The position numbers were made by a program, and so were the translations under genes. This document shows, piece by piece, positions 34,290 through 48,900 of a stretch of DNA of 64,000 nucleotides (position 1 is the first letter of the stretch; each line of letters starts with the position of its first letter). Under the pieces are notes generated by a model. It did no database searches, had not been told where the DNA came from, and saw only the letters and a program-made list of their open reading frames with translations. The stretch comes from Hofstenia miamia (lineage: Eukaryota > Xenacoelomorpha > Acoela > Hofsteniidae): assembly GCA_900660155.1 (NCBI GenBank), contig CABFPE010000552.1, positions 371,837 to 435,836 of the forward strand, in the 5' to 3' direction.

Positions 34290-36420
34290 TCGTTGATAGT
34301 GATAGTCGATTGGAATATCAACTATCTGAAGATTACTGAAAGAGATAAATTAAATTTTTTACTTGATACTGTTCATCTAGGTACAATAAATTCCAGTAAA
34401 CCAACTAGACTAAATAACAACTTTTCTACATTAATTGATTACTTTCTCGTTGAAAACATTAACGATTTTAGCTATGCCTGCAGCATTTCACCTAACACAT
34501 AAAGCATACAAACAAAAAATCTGGTTAGAGATTCGAGAAAGGGATCCAGCGCTAATAGAAATTTAAGATCTCGCCTAGAGAATGAATCATGGAATAGCGT
34601 CTTTTAATCCGAGAATGTAAACTACATGCTCAATTCATTTATATATTCATTCACAACTTATATAAATTTATTTTGTCAAAACAAAAGAGTTTTTTCTAAA
34701 CATGAAAATTGTAATGATCAAATCACGCAATCTTCCTGGTTAATTCCCCGGCCTAAAAAACTCGTCAAATGCTAAAATCGGGCTTACAAAACTTACTTAC
34801 GAAATAAAACTGTTGATAACTACCGGTTATATAAAATTGCAAGGCACAAATCTAATATTAAAATGAGAGCAGCACAAAATCGGTATATGCAATCTCCGTA
34901 TTTAGTAGAATAAATGACCCTAAGCATAAGTGGGACTTCATCAACAATGTATTGGACAGAAACAAGAGTCATATGCAACACCTGCACCTTATTGAAAATA
35001 GCAATGGTGGAATATTAACTAAATCCAATGATATTCCTAATGCCTTCAATGATCAGTTCATTAACCTAGGCAAGTTCTTGGGACCTCTGGTGCCATTTAC
35101 ATTTGAAAAATCTAACTACAAACTCCATCGAAATTATTATTTCATTCCGATTTGTAACTCGATGCGAATTCCTTCAAGCAATAAATAAGCTAAAAGTTAA
35201 TAAATCAAGCGGACCTTCTGAAATACCGGTATGGTGTATTAAAGTTTGTGCAAAATTCATTAGTAGTTCTTTATGCCATATCATCAATCACTGCATAAAA
35301 CTAAATAACTTTCCATCAATTTTAAAATTAGCTAATGCTACTTCCATATATAAAAGTAATCCTCTAAAATGTTGCAATTACCAGCCTATTTAAACCATCC
35401 CATCTTTTGCAAAAATCTTCGAAAAACTGATATTTGACCAAATAAACACTTATCTCCCTAACGAATCAATTCTTTCGAATACTCAATTCAGCTTTCGCAA
35501 AGTTCACTCAACCTCTGAAGTTTTGCTTTACGCTACTGAAAATTGGAGATCTTATCTCGATAATAACAATTTTGTCACAATTGCTTTTATCGATTTTTCC
35601 AAAGCATTTGATTCCATTGATCACTATATTCTTTTTAAAAAGCTAGAATACATTGGTTTCGCCTCTAATAGTATAAATTTAGCAAGGTGCTTATTAAGTG
35701 ATCGTTTTCAAAGACTAAAGTAAATGGTATATTTTCTAACTGGGGTAAAGCATACAAAGGTGTTCCACAAAGTACTATTTTAGGGGCTCTATTTTTCTCG
35801 TTGTATGTAAATGATTTAAAGGGTAATTTTAGCAATGGTTGTGGAATGGTACAGTATGCTGACGACACGTGTATATAAACACATGATAATTAAATAGAAA
35901 CATCAATTAGTAAGTTAGAAATCAATCTTTCTCAACTGCTAAAATATCTTAATATGCACTATTTAACTGTAAATCCCTCTTAAACAGAATTCTGTGTTAT
36001 GTCTCCCCTTCACAAAAATAAGATAATCAATCACATATTTTAAATTTTCCGGGGTCAAAAATTACTCAAGTCGAATCTTTCAAATATCTTGAAATAACCA
36101 TCGATAATAAATTGAATTATTCAAGTCGCATATGCATAGTATTACGCAAAATGGCAATGGGAATTAAAACTATTTCACATGTAGGCAATTTTTGTAAATT
36201 TAAAAAAAGAAATCGATGTTGGTTAACTCTCTAGTATTAAGTCCTTATAGACACTGTAATGTTTTACTTAATGACATAAACCACTCATTAATAAATAAAA
36301 TCGACTCACAAATTAAATGGCAGCAAATATTCATAATGATAATTACTCGACTAGGAGCGACAAAAGTTCATGGTCTAATCATGACGATGCTTCACATTTG
36401 ATAAGATACTTTTAATTAAT
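34290..36420 (+). pseudogene. LINE E ORF2 remnant
   Basis: Endonuclease tail plus RT palm and thumb fragments spread over several frames. The catalytic box VQYADDT is retained near 35,850. Similarity to LINE D runs through the thumb (KITQVESFKYLEI near 36,060) to about 36,600. Confidence 0.7.
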
Positions 36421-36890
36421 AATATTTTGGGATATTTCAAATCAGCGTTCACCTTACAGTAAACTACAATAATTCGAGGACTTCTAAATTCAGAAAAATG
36501 AAGTTTAAAAACATTTTCTTAAAAATTCATTTTTAAACTCAACAATTGAACTATGGAATAACTTACCAATTGAAATAAAACGAATCAAAAGTCACAGGTA
36601 ATTTAAAAGTCAAATCAATGACTACCTCCGTAAGTAACATATCCCTAAAATCGGTGTTACGTCATGGAAAGGATTTCAGTTTTTCAAGAAGTATCATTAG
36701 TTAAAATAATTAGCAATAAACTGGGTAAATTGTGAATTCTGCATCCATGTTTTTGTTGTTGTCTTTTATTGTTTTTGTACTTCGTGTTTTTATTGGCACA
36801 TTAAGTGTAGTATTAGCAGCTCTTGTTGAGGTGTTTAATTATGCCATTGTACTACACTTATAAGAAATTCTATTCTATTAAAATAATCCA

Positions 36891-36980
36891 CCGAATATGT
36901 ATTTAGTGATAAATTCATAATCATAAAAATAGTAAAGAAACTCACAATAATGAATTATCATACATTTTTGACATCGCTGT

Positions 36981-37021
<41 letters not shown>

Positions 37022-39457
37022 GAGTAGAATTTACACTTAAATCTAGGAAAATAAGACTTTTAAATAGTATTGAAAACTGAAACTAAGATTAAGGACTTCC
37101 AAATCTTGTAGTAAGTACATTAAAAGCACTTCTGGAAATATATCAACAAGAATTACAGAACATATGAATCTTTAGAACTCCATTTTTAATTAAAGATTAT
37201 TCTCTTGAAGCGAAATGCAACAAAGTTGTTTCAGATGATGTTGAAGTGTTGCTCATAACAATTTCAGGATGAAATAAAGTATGGGAACATTAAATGCAAT
37301 TTGTAATTTTTTTGCTAGTAGTGAAGGAATTGAGTAGACAATATTTTTTACAAAACCGGTTTTTTGCATACATTAGCATAGTAGCCCATGTCCAATGGAC
37401 ATTATATGCTATTATCAGCGGAACTGGTGCTGTTAACGGCTAATCAAATTGGTTTCAACCAACAAAGCACCTTTATGCTATATTTTGCTGTTTTTAGGAA
37501 TATTCTAAGTGCTCTATGTATAAGGTTAAGTTTGCGAGCAAATCTCATTAATGGATATTACTTTCAAATATCTGATATCATATGTATCGATGTACACGTT
37601 AATTGGAGTTGTTCTAATGATGTTAATGTTGTATCCAATTGGGATTTCCTGCCATCTTGCAATTGGGGAAATTTTTCTTAGTGAACTTCCCTTGAGTTAG
37701 TTGTTTTTGTCTAGCAAACCAAATTAAAATTTTTTGTTGAAAAATAGAAAATTTTGAAAAACAAACTATTGTTTAAATTGACTGTTTGTAACAGAACTGC
37801 CTGCTGTTTTATATTTACAGGAGATAATGCTGGTAACACAAAATTAGCCACTCCTGGTTATTATAAATGTAAAGTGAACTCCTAAATAAATTAACTGAGA
37901 ATTTTATTAATAGCCGATTTTTTCTTCATTGAATGTTTTACATAAAGAGCCGTTTCAAATTTAGAATCAAATTTTTGCCCTTGATATTTAAGTACTTCAA
38001 TTCGTGAAATCAAGTGTTGTCAAAATTAATTTTGAACTTAGATAAATATAAATTTTTTATAAAAAAGCTAAAAATGCAAAAGTAATTATATTCACAAAAT
38101 AATTGAACTTATTATATAATATATTAATTTGTTAGTAACATATCCACCTAATACATTGGTAACCTATTTATAATTCACTTGGATGAAGTAAAAATGGTCA
38201 GTTCATATATTTAACATATATCTACAATGTAAAACAGTAAAAAGTATTCAATAATGCTAATAATACGCATTAAATATTTAGACAAATCCTGAAGCTTTCA
38301 TGAATCATCATGCACATGGTTGTATTGTAATGCTTTTGAAGGTAACACAAAACAACAAAAGTTATTAACAATTGAAATTATTTATTTGGTTCGACCAATA
38401 GAAACCCAGTAATCCACAGTAATTACTCCTACTTACTAGTTTCTACTTTAAAATCAAGGAAAAAGTAATTTAATGCATATCAAAGGTATGAATTTTTGTC
38501 TCAGTTACGTGAAGTAAGAACACATGAGTAGTAAATTATTTTTATTTATAATGTGCAGTAAATGAGTGTTACATTATTACAAACAGTTTGGTTTTGGGAC
38601 AAACAACACAGAAACTTCGTTGAAATATCTCTTGTTAACTCAAATAGATTTAAAAATAAAAGGAAGAGAACTGACACATTTATGGATTGGCCTTGAAAAT
38701 GTGCATTAAATCTCGGCGGACCTGATTTCTACGGATTCTAGACCATCCTAAAAACCGTGTTTTTGAATTAAAAATGCTTTCAAATTTTCTGCACACAAAC
38801 ATTTTACATTGAGGTTTCCGGTGGTCACTACAGGTGAGAAAACTCATGTAAACTGCTGTACGAACTTGCTACCCATGTTTATGAGTTCAAGCTAAAAAGT
38901 GACAATATGAGATAAACATGGACCCGAAATTTTAATACCCGAACTCGAAAAACTGACTTTGATTTAACGTTATGGACCTCTATCCAACCAAGCCATCATA
39001 AACATCACTCACTTTCTGATATGGAGCAGCAACTCATTTATTACTCAACAAATCTGTTTATTAAAGTCAGTATTATTTTAATAATCAATCTAATCCTTGT
39101 TCCCTAACCCGACCCAAACTGGGTTAGGTTTAATCGGATACCCGATGTCACTCTAGTTCAAGCCTCTTCTATAGCAATTATTCTCGATTCATGCAGAATT
39201 TTCATTTCAAGGGAATTTGAGGGTATATAAAAGAGAATTGAAATTAGATAATATAAACTGAATGGAATTGTTTGTAAGTATAAGAGGCTATATTATTGCG
39301 CAATCTACTAATTACATGCTCATCGTATCTACGTGCAGAAGGTCAATATGCACTGATTAGCTTTCTCATTTTCCAGTTCAATTAGCATTAATTGAAATGT
39401 GTGCTTCAAACGCGAACGGTATTCATAAGAGGAGAAACGTTATATGAAATGGATTTT
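36891..39457. other. Intergenic sequence between LINE E and the UNC5 3' end
   Basis: AT-rich. Holds a TC/TA microsatellite (36,980-37,022) and CCCGACCC words near 39,106. No gene recognised. Confidence 0.4.
36980..37022. repeat. (TC)n(TA)n compound microsatellite
   Basis: About 20 bp of TC followed by about 22 bp of TA. Confidence 0.9.
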
Positions 39458-39463
39458 TTTATT
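39458..39463 (-). terminator. Putative polyadenylation signal of UNC5
   Basis: AATAAA on the - strand, 139 bp after the UNC5 stop codon. A plausible 3' end, supported only by position and sequence. Confidence 0.5.
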
Positions 39464-39601
39464 AAAAACAACATTGAAAATACAACAAATGCAAAATGAG
39501 TATAATCAAAAAATTTACAAAATTAATCTACATAATGAATTTAAAAGCTGACGGTGAAACATACAAATTGATCATATATGGCAGAAATTGAGGGGCAGGT
39601 T

Positions 39602-39913
39602 CTAGAGCCATTGTCCGAGCTCGTTTTGTAGATAGATGGCTAATTGTGAAAGTTGAAGTTGTCTTAGGTGGTTAACTAACTGGGATAATGCAGACGACTC
39701 GCGATGGCGGGATTCCCAAAAGTTAAGTAAGAGTTCTGATGGGGAGGTAGCAGTCGCAAAATAACTAATACACGACTCCATCCCAAGTGCTATCGCCAAC
39801 TGATGCCAAGCATTGCCGGCGTTGAGTGACTGTGCCAAGTGCTGCTTCACATGTTCAGGCAAGCGAAACACCAAACCAAGTGCCAGTGACTCGTCAGGGA
39901 TTGAATTATAATT
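39602..39913 (-). CDS. UNC5: UNC5 exon: death domain and stop
   Basis: SLALGLVFRLPEHVKQHLAQ, then NAWHQLAIALGMESCISYFA, then SPSELLLNFWESRHRESSAL and QLSQLAIYLQNELGQWL. The W..LA..LG....ISYFA...SP...LL..WE pattern is the UNC5 death domain. TAG stop at 39,602-39,604. Confidence 0.93.
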   Translation of the reverse strand, partial: NYNSIPDESLALGLVFRLPEHVKQHLAQSLNAGNAWHQLAIALGMESCISYFATATSPSELLLNFWESRHRESSALSQLVNHLRQLQLSQLAIYLQNELGQWL

Positions 39914-42900
39914 CTAAATAAAACAGTTAAATATTCAACATTTGCAAAATGACATAAAATATGTAATATCTTAGTAAATTGAAAACTAAGCTATAAGTTA
40001 TCTTGGATAATGACTTTTGAATAAGTTGTAAATCAAAGAATTTAGTGGTCCATACACTAAACAACTTAAGATCATTCATACCAAATGGCATACAGTGGCG
40101 GCTCGTGCAAAGGTTAGGCAAGCAAATATTTTTATGTAACCAAATTAGTGTAAATAATAAACCATGAAAAATTTATTAATATATGAAATCCCCGAGGCGA
40201 TTTTTTTCAGAAAGTTATCTGTTATATTATTGTAAAAATAAAATTAGTGCAGCATTTCTTTTAATAAATCATTTTCAAGAAAAAATTGCTAATGATTTCT
40301 GTAGTTTTTTCTCCACTAATCGGTTATTCTTGAATTTGTTTAAAATTTCTTAAACAGAAAATGATCGTTCTACAAGATGCTGCTCAAAATCCAATAGTTT
40401 GTATTAATTCAAATATTTACAAATTTTCGGCAACGCAGTTAATAAATCGTGCATTTCAAAATATTGAATAAGAATTTTGTCGATTTTCAATTGAAGGCAT
40501 GTTGATGATAGAAAATTTGAGATAAATTACAAAGCTTTTCAAGATTGAGAAACTTAGAGTAGAAATTTCGAGCAGAAAATGGCAGCTGATGGAAATCACA
40601 TTTAAATTGCTCAAAGGTTTTTAAAATTTATTTCAAAATATATCACTCTTATATTATCTACGTTATATTTGATTTTTTGAATGCATTGGTAGCACATTCG
40701 TAGAAAAATTTAATTTTTCTAATTTCTGTAAAGAAAAAAACAAGTGGCTTCCGGTTTATATTAAGAATATTGTACAAGGAATCCGTGAGGTAAAAAATGC
40801 GAAAAAAACTATATACCATATACGAGCCCTGATAAAAATATTTCTGTTTCCGGTACTGCTTGAATAAAAAAATGTTTCTGATTGATTTAAATAACGAATA
40901 TCATGTTTACTTTTGGGTTATTGTATTGAATGAAAAATTTTCTCGTGGTTCTTTTAGATCTTCACGCGATGAGTTAAGGAAAACGCATATAATTCTATCG
41001 TTTGAGCGAGCGTAGGTACAGCATTTAGGCATCTGGTTGCTGTGGCGCAATCATTCAATGATTTTTAAAGCACATCCATGGAAGCCTTAAGGTTAGGCGT
41101 CCATGAGCAAATCGTAATAAATTACGTCCTATAAAATTCATACTTGATTCTTGAATGTTGTTTTAAAGCAAACTAATAATTTAGGATTTGGACATATATA
41201 TAAATTCATGCAATTAAGAATGAAATTCATTTATTAAATAGTTATTGGGCAAGCACTGCTTGCTTTGCTTACACGCACAAGCCGCCTATGTTGGCATATA
41301 AATGAATCTCAATTGGATTCTATCGTATACTTAGTAGCAGCTAAAAGTACCTATAAGTTTATAATCAATTTGTAAATGTAAAGGTGTTGTACATGACACT
41401 CTCTTTTGAAATTCATTCTCTCAAGTAATCATCAAGTATTAATGGCTGACTTAGTGCATGAAAGAACGTAGTGTCAACTAATCATTTTTAACTTGAAGCA
41501 AAAATTAAGCATACAATATTATATTTAAATGAAATTTGATTACTAATTATTCCTTGGTAATCTAAACATTCACTTAGCTATGGGGAAATTGTGTATATGG
41601 CGCTGGTAAGAGCTTCCATGATTGGCTTCACTTATAGTAATAAATAAATGTTGAATTAATCTGCAGTTTAAAATTGCCATGTCCGATTGACCCAACCCCA
41701 ACTGTAAAACTATTTGTAGATTATTTAGCTGTTAAGTACAATGAACAAACAATTGCATCGTTTGTGATACATGGATCTGTAAAAGTAAAAACCGATCTGC
41801 CTACCTGAACACTTGAAGCATGCATTGTTACTGGCAATGAAAGTACGTCAGCCTGTCCAAACATCAAGTCCAACTCGATCAGATCGCTGTTAGCAGTGCG
41901 GTTTAGAACTACTGTAAAACAAACGTAGGTCACACAATTCCAAACATTGTTGAAGGTGGCCTCCTAAAATAAGATGAACACAATAAATTTAAACTTTTTT
42001 AATGATATAACTATGGAATTTAGTTTAAAACTACTCCGAAGTGTGTGTATGTGTGTGTCAACTGTATAATCTGAAATTGTGTTCTAATGCAGGCGTTAAC
42101 AAGATATCAAGTGCAAAGTTTGCAAACTATGTACTTTGAACTATGACTTTAAACAATTTAACAAGTTTATGACATTAACATCAATATTAATAATCAGATA
42201 ACACACAAACATGTAGGCCTCAGTCTATTGAACTGAATTTAAAGGCACTGACCTAGAAGTGTCTAGTCTAGTACACTACATAAGTATAAAGCACATAATG
42301 AACTTGTTTGAATGCAAGAATCAACATGTGTGATACATACGTTATGGCTTCCTGATCTGATAGAATGACCTTCGTTGACGCCCTGAGCTTTAAAAGATAA
42401 TTTGCCTCCGGGATAAGAGATGAAAAGTTTGTTGTCGTCAAGAAACATTTGTCTTCCACCCATTCCACTCTCAGAGTCAATTACGTTCTAGAAAAGAATA
42501 AGTTATTAGCAATCCTAATTATTAACTAAAATGACATCATTATAAAATCCCGCGAATATCAACCCATATTTTACAAATATAGATGTACATTGCAAATTAT
42601 ATAATGACAAAAAGGTATCCTTAAATAGGAGCCTGAAGAATGAAATTAGTGCAGGAAAACAAAAACACGACAATGAAAATTATCACCGGAGTAGAAAACG
42701 TCACAGCAGGTTGTAATTCGAATTGTTAACATGTATTGTGTGATGTAAAAATAATAAACGATAAAGAATGGGAGGTTATTAGAGAATTTCACTGATTGGT
42801 CAAGCTATTCATAACAGCTCCACAAAAGCATTTTTTGACAAAAACAACTCATACATTTATAATATGGGAAAATCTATCTGTATAGTTATAATCTTTTATA

Positions 42901-45900
42901 CTAACATGGTATATTTCGTTTGGGTAATATCTTTAATTGCTATTTTACTTTGTAACAGTGGCGCGTTTAGGGGGGCAGGGGGTCGACCGCTCCCCCCCCC
43001 TTGTGACCAGCTGTCAAATACTTAAAAAATGATGGTTTACTCAAAATTGAAAATAGTTCACTTTAATTCAAGATGTTATCAATCGATTTGCTGCTAAAAA
43101 CAGACGATTGCATTTTGTGTAAGCTTACTTTTGTTCAAAAAACACTTTTTTACATTTTTTTCTGTAAAAAATGGGTATCAGCCTCCCCCGTTTTTAAAAT
43201 CCTAAACGCGGCCCTGGTTTGTAACTACATCAATATACATGGTTAAGAGTATTTACTTCATGTTAGAAAATTGGGGTGCACATTTTTTACAATATGCGTC
43301 AAATTATCAATGGACTTCATTAGCGGCGCCCAACAGTAGAGTGCAGGCCTTTGTGCATCGCTGTGTGATGCCAAATGATTTTTATTTAAGCAACGAATAT
43401 TACCAAAGTTAATTACGTTACAAAGGAAAAAGGAACACTGGTCGATAAACTGTTTCGACAAGAATGAGGAAATATCATTTGCTAATACCTTCTGACAATG
43501 TGTCATCAGTTATAATTTGGGAGCATAATTGATTTTGTGAAACGTCTCTGGTCGAATTTGAAGATAAGCTAATCGTTTATTAAACAGATCATCTTTAGAC
43601 GTTGATTTGCTTTATTATTTATTATAAATATTTGTTTATTAATGCAAATATTTATTGATATGGGTATGATATGAGTGAATTTGTCAAACATATGTTCGTT
43701 AGACAAAACACAGTTAAAACTATCCAAATAAAATGACAAAAGAAGTTGTTACAGCATGCATACTACTTTGCATTGATGTCGACATATCTGAAAACCTATT
43801 GAAATTCGTTAGCATAATATAGATGCCCCGTATGAAGGATTGATTCAAGCGAAGATCTAGAATAGATCTGCAAAATCCCAATGCCTATGACGATCAAGAT
43901 CAAAATCGTAGTTCAAATGCCCCATCACCGCTTTATCGAATTATCACAGAAGTGAAAATGGGATAGATGGACTATTGCGTCTTTCACGAGATCGCTGTCG
44001 CCGAAAATTTAATCACCCTACGTCCTAACACGTAAATATGAATTAATAAACCAGGAGTACAATGCGATAAGACACTTCTCGATAAACAAAGTAATGTAAT
44101 GAACCGACTTTATCTGCCATTGCGCCAGTTACTTTTATTTTATGTTCTTGAGCGCCCTTCCTAATACAACAACGAATTTCCAGGGTCATGTAAAACATTG
44201 AAAAGAAAGATTATATTTAAAACAACTACATTTTTAAGCATTTGCAGAGGAAAAAACCATTTTTAACACAACAACTGATAAATTTGATTAATGATTTGAT
44301 TTGTAATAAAATTAAAATGGATGGTAAAACGTAAATCGTTTTTTAACATCAACTTTTAGAGACTTGCCGCACGAAGCGTGACAGGCATTCATGCTCATAA
44401 TAGCGTATTTTTAAAAACTATAATTGTCCAGGCATAGCAAACAGCATCTGTGACGTTGAAATATTAGCTGGAAGTCAAATGAATCATAATCTCACAGTCA
44501 ACAACAAAATGTATTGACTGAGAAACGTACATGTGCAAAGAAAGAAACACAATTAACGCGGGAATTTCCATAATTAAATTTATTTGCGCAGCGAATAATT
44601 GAGTTAAATCCTCGCAAAGACAGACAATTAACGGATTTCCTCCTTACAAAGAAAATGACATGACGTGTTCAGAAAATATAAAAATGCTTCACTAATAAAC
44701 TTAAGTTAATATACTAATGGATTTCCAAATTCCATAATGGCATTCCAAATTAATAGGATGAGTAACAACCACTAATCATTGACATTAAAAGCAGAAAAGG
44801 GTAAAAAATAAAATTTAATCACTTACGATAAAAACATCAATTGAAATAATAAAAATAAAGGTTTTCCACGCAATGAGTATCCAATAGCAACATTTAATGT
44901 GGGTTTGGCTAACGTAGCCTTTATTTAAATTCAGAACAAAAGATTGTGGTCTATAAAATTACATGTATTGGTTTTGCTGTAAGTACACGAAACGATTTTA
45001 TCAAATACAAGCCAAGTGTGGATCATGTAAATTTATGATGTTTGTTCACTGTTAGAACATGCTTGCACATCTCTTGACACCGACAATCTCCGTAAACACA
45101 TGGGACAAACTATCTTATCAGCACAAAACCTCTAAAGAAATTAAATTATTAACGCAGACATTGTGTATTTTAACCAAAATATTAGAGGAGTGGATTTCCT
45201 CAAGATAATCAGAAAGTATTACAAATACGTGGTGGTAATGCTTTAATCAGATAGAACCATAGATGGCAGTTAAGATGTCAGAAAGATACAATCAAAACGT
45301 AGGAAAAGGGGCTTAAAGAATACCTATCTATCTACTTAAATACATATTGTGACAATCACACTGTAAATCTGTCAAACAAAACAGACGGCAAACAAAATCA
45401 TGCCCAAAGAGGAAGTCATAATTCAGAAAATGTCTCCCTCCTGATAAAGGGAATCTAAATTTGACGTTATTCATTAAACTTGTCATTGTGGAGAGACAGA
45501 AGGCATCTAAAAGACAGAGACATATCTCATTTCAATTGACACTTATTAACCAATAGAGAGAAAATGGTAACCCCAATTAGAGTGAACCTTATATAACTAT
45601 GTCTAATTATAATGTCTGTTTTTTACAATTATATCAAATATACAATCAAATACTTAATGATTTGCTAAAACATCATCTATTACGTATACATTATAGAAGT
45701 TGACCCTGAATCGTCGAGAATAAAACTTCAATATAAATTTATAAGTTTACCTGAAGTGTATCGCCACAATCAGGCACAACATATACACGAATGGCAAGTT
45801 CATCTTCAATTGAAGTAAATGCAAGAACGGCAAAGCGTCGACGCGCTTGATCAATGGGAGTTCCCAGCATGCAATATCTTGGAGAAATCCTTTCAGTGAT

Positions 45901-48900
45901 GACAAAGCATTCCCGAGGATCTGTGTGGAAAAAGTTGATGAGGGGAGACCAATTGTTACCATGAAACACCTGCATCTGCCATTCATTGCCCTCTCCACAG
46001 TGAGGGAATGAAAGAATGACGGGCTTAACAAACTCCACGTCTGTCGGCCCGCATACAATTAGTGAAGAAAGAGGCAAAGCATTAGAGTTGAAGGAGGGAT
46101 ATTCTTTAGGAGTGCGAGCAACCGCAACATATATCTAAAAAAATCCAACTATATCTGCCCACAAAAAAATAAAATACCTCACGTTGTTCTCCTCTTGGAA
46201 TTGCACCTTCAGGGACAAGCAGACTTACTCTTGCATTTGGTATGCAAAGTCTTCCACCAGCATAACCCACTTTCCCTCTAGCCATGCAGTGTGATTCTAT
46301 TCCCTTGGGCATCTCGAGATATTGGTATGTAAATGATGCTTCTTTATATGAAGGATAACTTCCTAAAATAAATAACAATAATATTAAATCAAATAGCGTA
46401 TTCTACACGTAATTAATACGAATGACCATTCATTAAACATAATTATATTATACGTGTTTCTTAAAAGAAGCAACTTCTGCTGTTAAAGTTGTTTATGAAA
46501 AATGCGACATTCTGAAATGCGAGATAAAAAGATTCATAAATGATGTATTAGAATTTAGTATGCAACGAGGTAAATATGCACATACATGAATAAAATTATA
46601 AAAATGTAAAAAATTTTGTACTTATCAACCAAAGTTACTCCACACTTCATAAAACAGGTAAATTGAATTTAAATGTTAAAAATAATCCTAGTGTGGGGCA
46701 TTCACATAATTAATAAATGAATACAAGTCCAATTATATTTTTGTAAAAAAATAAATATATTAGCGCGATGCTCGTAATAAGAATATATCACGAGAAACAG
46801 CAACTGGAGTGCATGTCCAATGGGAGAGTGAATAAAATATTCTAAATGTCTTATAATCTATGAAGAAAGTGGCACAAAGCGGGTAAGTGCTCTTTAGGGA
46901 ATTAACCCTCCTAAGGGGCCTCTTTGGATTTAGCCAATAGTGGAAAATCGACTTTCTTAACGTAATGTGCTAATAAATATACAGACGAGAAGACCTCTTG
47001 GGTGGGGAAGATGGATATAATCAGTTTAAAGCACTAAAACAACATGAGTAATGCGAGGTGGACTGTGGCGGAGGTAAAAACAAAAATACTAAAATATCAC
47101 CAATTAATAAAAACATTCATATTTGATGTATTGCAAAATCTGAGTGCTTAAATTTTCAAATTACTAAAGAGAGATTTCACTCGATTTCAGTATCGGTTAT
47201 ATTTATTGAAAAGATTTGTTGAACCGTGAAATCGATTCCTTAGTAATACTGCTGAGTATGATATTTATTTTATCACTTTTTGTGAAAAGCGATGACAAGG
47301 CAATCAAAAAATCAATACAAGAAATCATAACGCGTTAATCTCTAAAACCTTCGATTGTTTTAACGAGCGTCATAGGATGCAAATGCTAACGTCAGGTATT
47401 GGGTGTAAGCTTCAAACATTCAATAATAATTTTTGAACATTAGACAGAAAAAATATACAGAAAAAAAATGTATATAAGTATGTTTTCAGAAAATAAATAA
47501 ATTCTATCTTGGTATGCAAAAAATAAAACATTTTAAGTATTAAACAATATNTCCAACTATATCTGCCCATAAAAAAAATAAAATACCTCACGTTGTTCTC
47601 CTCTTGGAATCGCACCTTCAGGGACAAGCAGACTTACTCTTGCATTTGGTATGCAAAGTCTTCCACCAGCATAACCCACTTTCCCTCTAGCCATGCAGTG
47701 TGATTCTATTCCCTTGGGCATCTCGAGATATTGGTATGTAAATGATGCTTCTTTATATGAAGGATAACTTCCTAAAATAAATAACAATAATATTAAATCA
47801 AATAGCGTATTCTACACGTAATTAATACGAATGACCATTCATTAAACATAATTATATTATACGTGTTTCTTAAAAGAAGCAACTTCTGCTGTTAAAGTTG
47901 TTTATGAAAAATGCGACATTCTGAAATGCGAGATAAAAAGATTCATAAATGATGTATTAGAATTTAGTATGCAACGAGGTACTATATGCACATACATGAA
48001 TAAAATTATAAAAATGTAAAAATTTTTGTACTTATCAACCAAAGTTACTCCACACTTCATAAAACAGGTAAATTGAATTTAAATGTTAAAAATAATCCTA
48101 GTGTGGGGCATTCACATAATTAATATAAATGAATACAAGTCCAATTATATTTTTGTAAAAAAATAAATATATTAGCGCGATGCTCGTAATAAGAATATAT
48201 CACGAGAAACAGCAACCGGAGTGCATGTCCAATGGGAGAGTGAATAAAATATTCTAAATGTCTTATAATCTATGAAGAAAGTGGCACAAAGCGGGTAAGT
48301 GCTCTTTAGGGAATTAACCCTCCTAAGGGGCCTCTTTGGATTTAGCCAATAGTGGAAAATCGACTTTCTTAACGTAATGTGCTAATAAATATACAGACGA
48401 GAAGACCTCTTGGGTGGGGAAGATGAATATAATCAGTTTAAAGCACTAAAACAACATGAGTAATGCGAGGTGGACTGTGGCGGAGGTAAAAACAAAAATA
48501 CTAAAATATCACCAATTAATAAAAACATTCATATTTGATGTATTGCAATATCTGAGTGCTTAAATTTTCAAATTACTAAAGAGAGATTTCACTCGATTTC
48601 AGTATCGGTTATATTTATTGAAAAGATTTGTTGAACCGTGAAATCGATTCCTTAGTAATACTGCTGAGTATGATATTTATTTTATCACTTTTTGTGAAAA
48701 GCGATGACAAGGCAATCAAAAAATCAATACAAGAAATCATAACGCGTTAATCTCTAAAACCTTCGATTGTTTTAACGAGCGTCATAGGATGCAAATGCTA
48801 ACGTCAGGTATTCGGTGTCAACTTCAAACATTCAATAATAATTTGTAAACATTAGACAGAAAAAATGTACAGAAAAAATATATATAAATGTTTTCGGAAA

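Larger units (their letters stand above)
33550..36890 (+). mobile_element. Old relative of LINE D (LINE E), heavily decayed
   Basis: The same order as LINE D. SGNH ORF1 pieces (IHSYPDAAIDDLSHTL, ILVTIGRNDIMKKKD, GEVAPFPYCKQLN) lie at 33,770-34,110. The end of the endonuclease (SLIVIVDWNINYLK, TLIDYFLVENIND) is at 34,290-34,500, with most of the endonuclease missing. RT pieces follow: NKSSGPSEIPVWCIKV near 35,200, DFSKAFDSIDHYILFKKLEY near 35,595, KGVPQSTIL near 35,755, and VQYADDTCI near 35,850. Many stops and frameshifts. Its intact QYADD box shows what LINE D has lost. The 3' end is near TTCTATTCTATT at 36,870-36,882. Confidence 0.78.

Noticed and set aside
46178-47771. Two ZU5 exons as mutually exclusive alternative exons
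   Set aside because: They encode the same residues and sit in a near-identical duplication joined by an N. An artefact is the simpler explanation.
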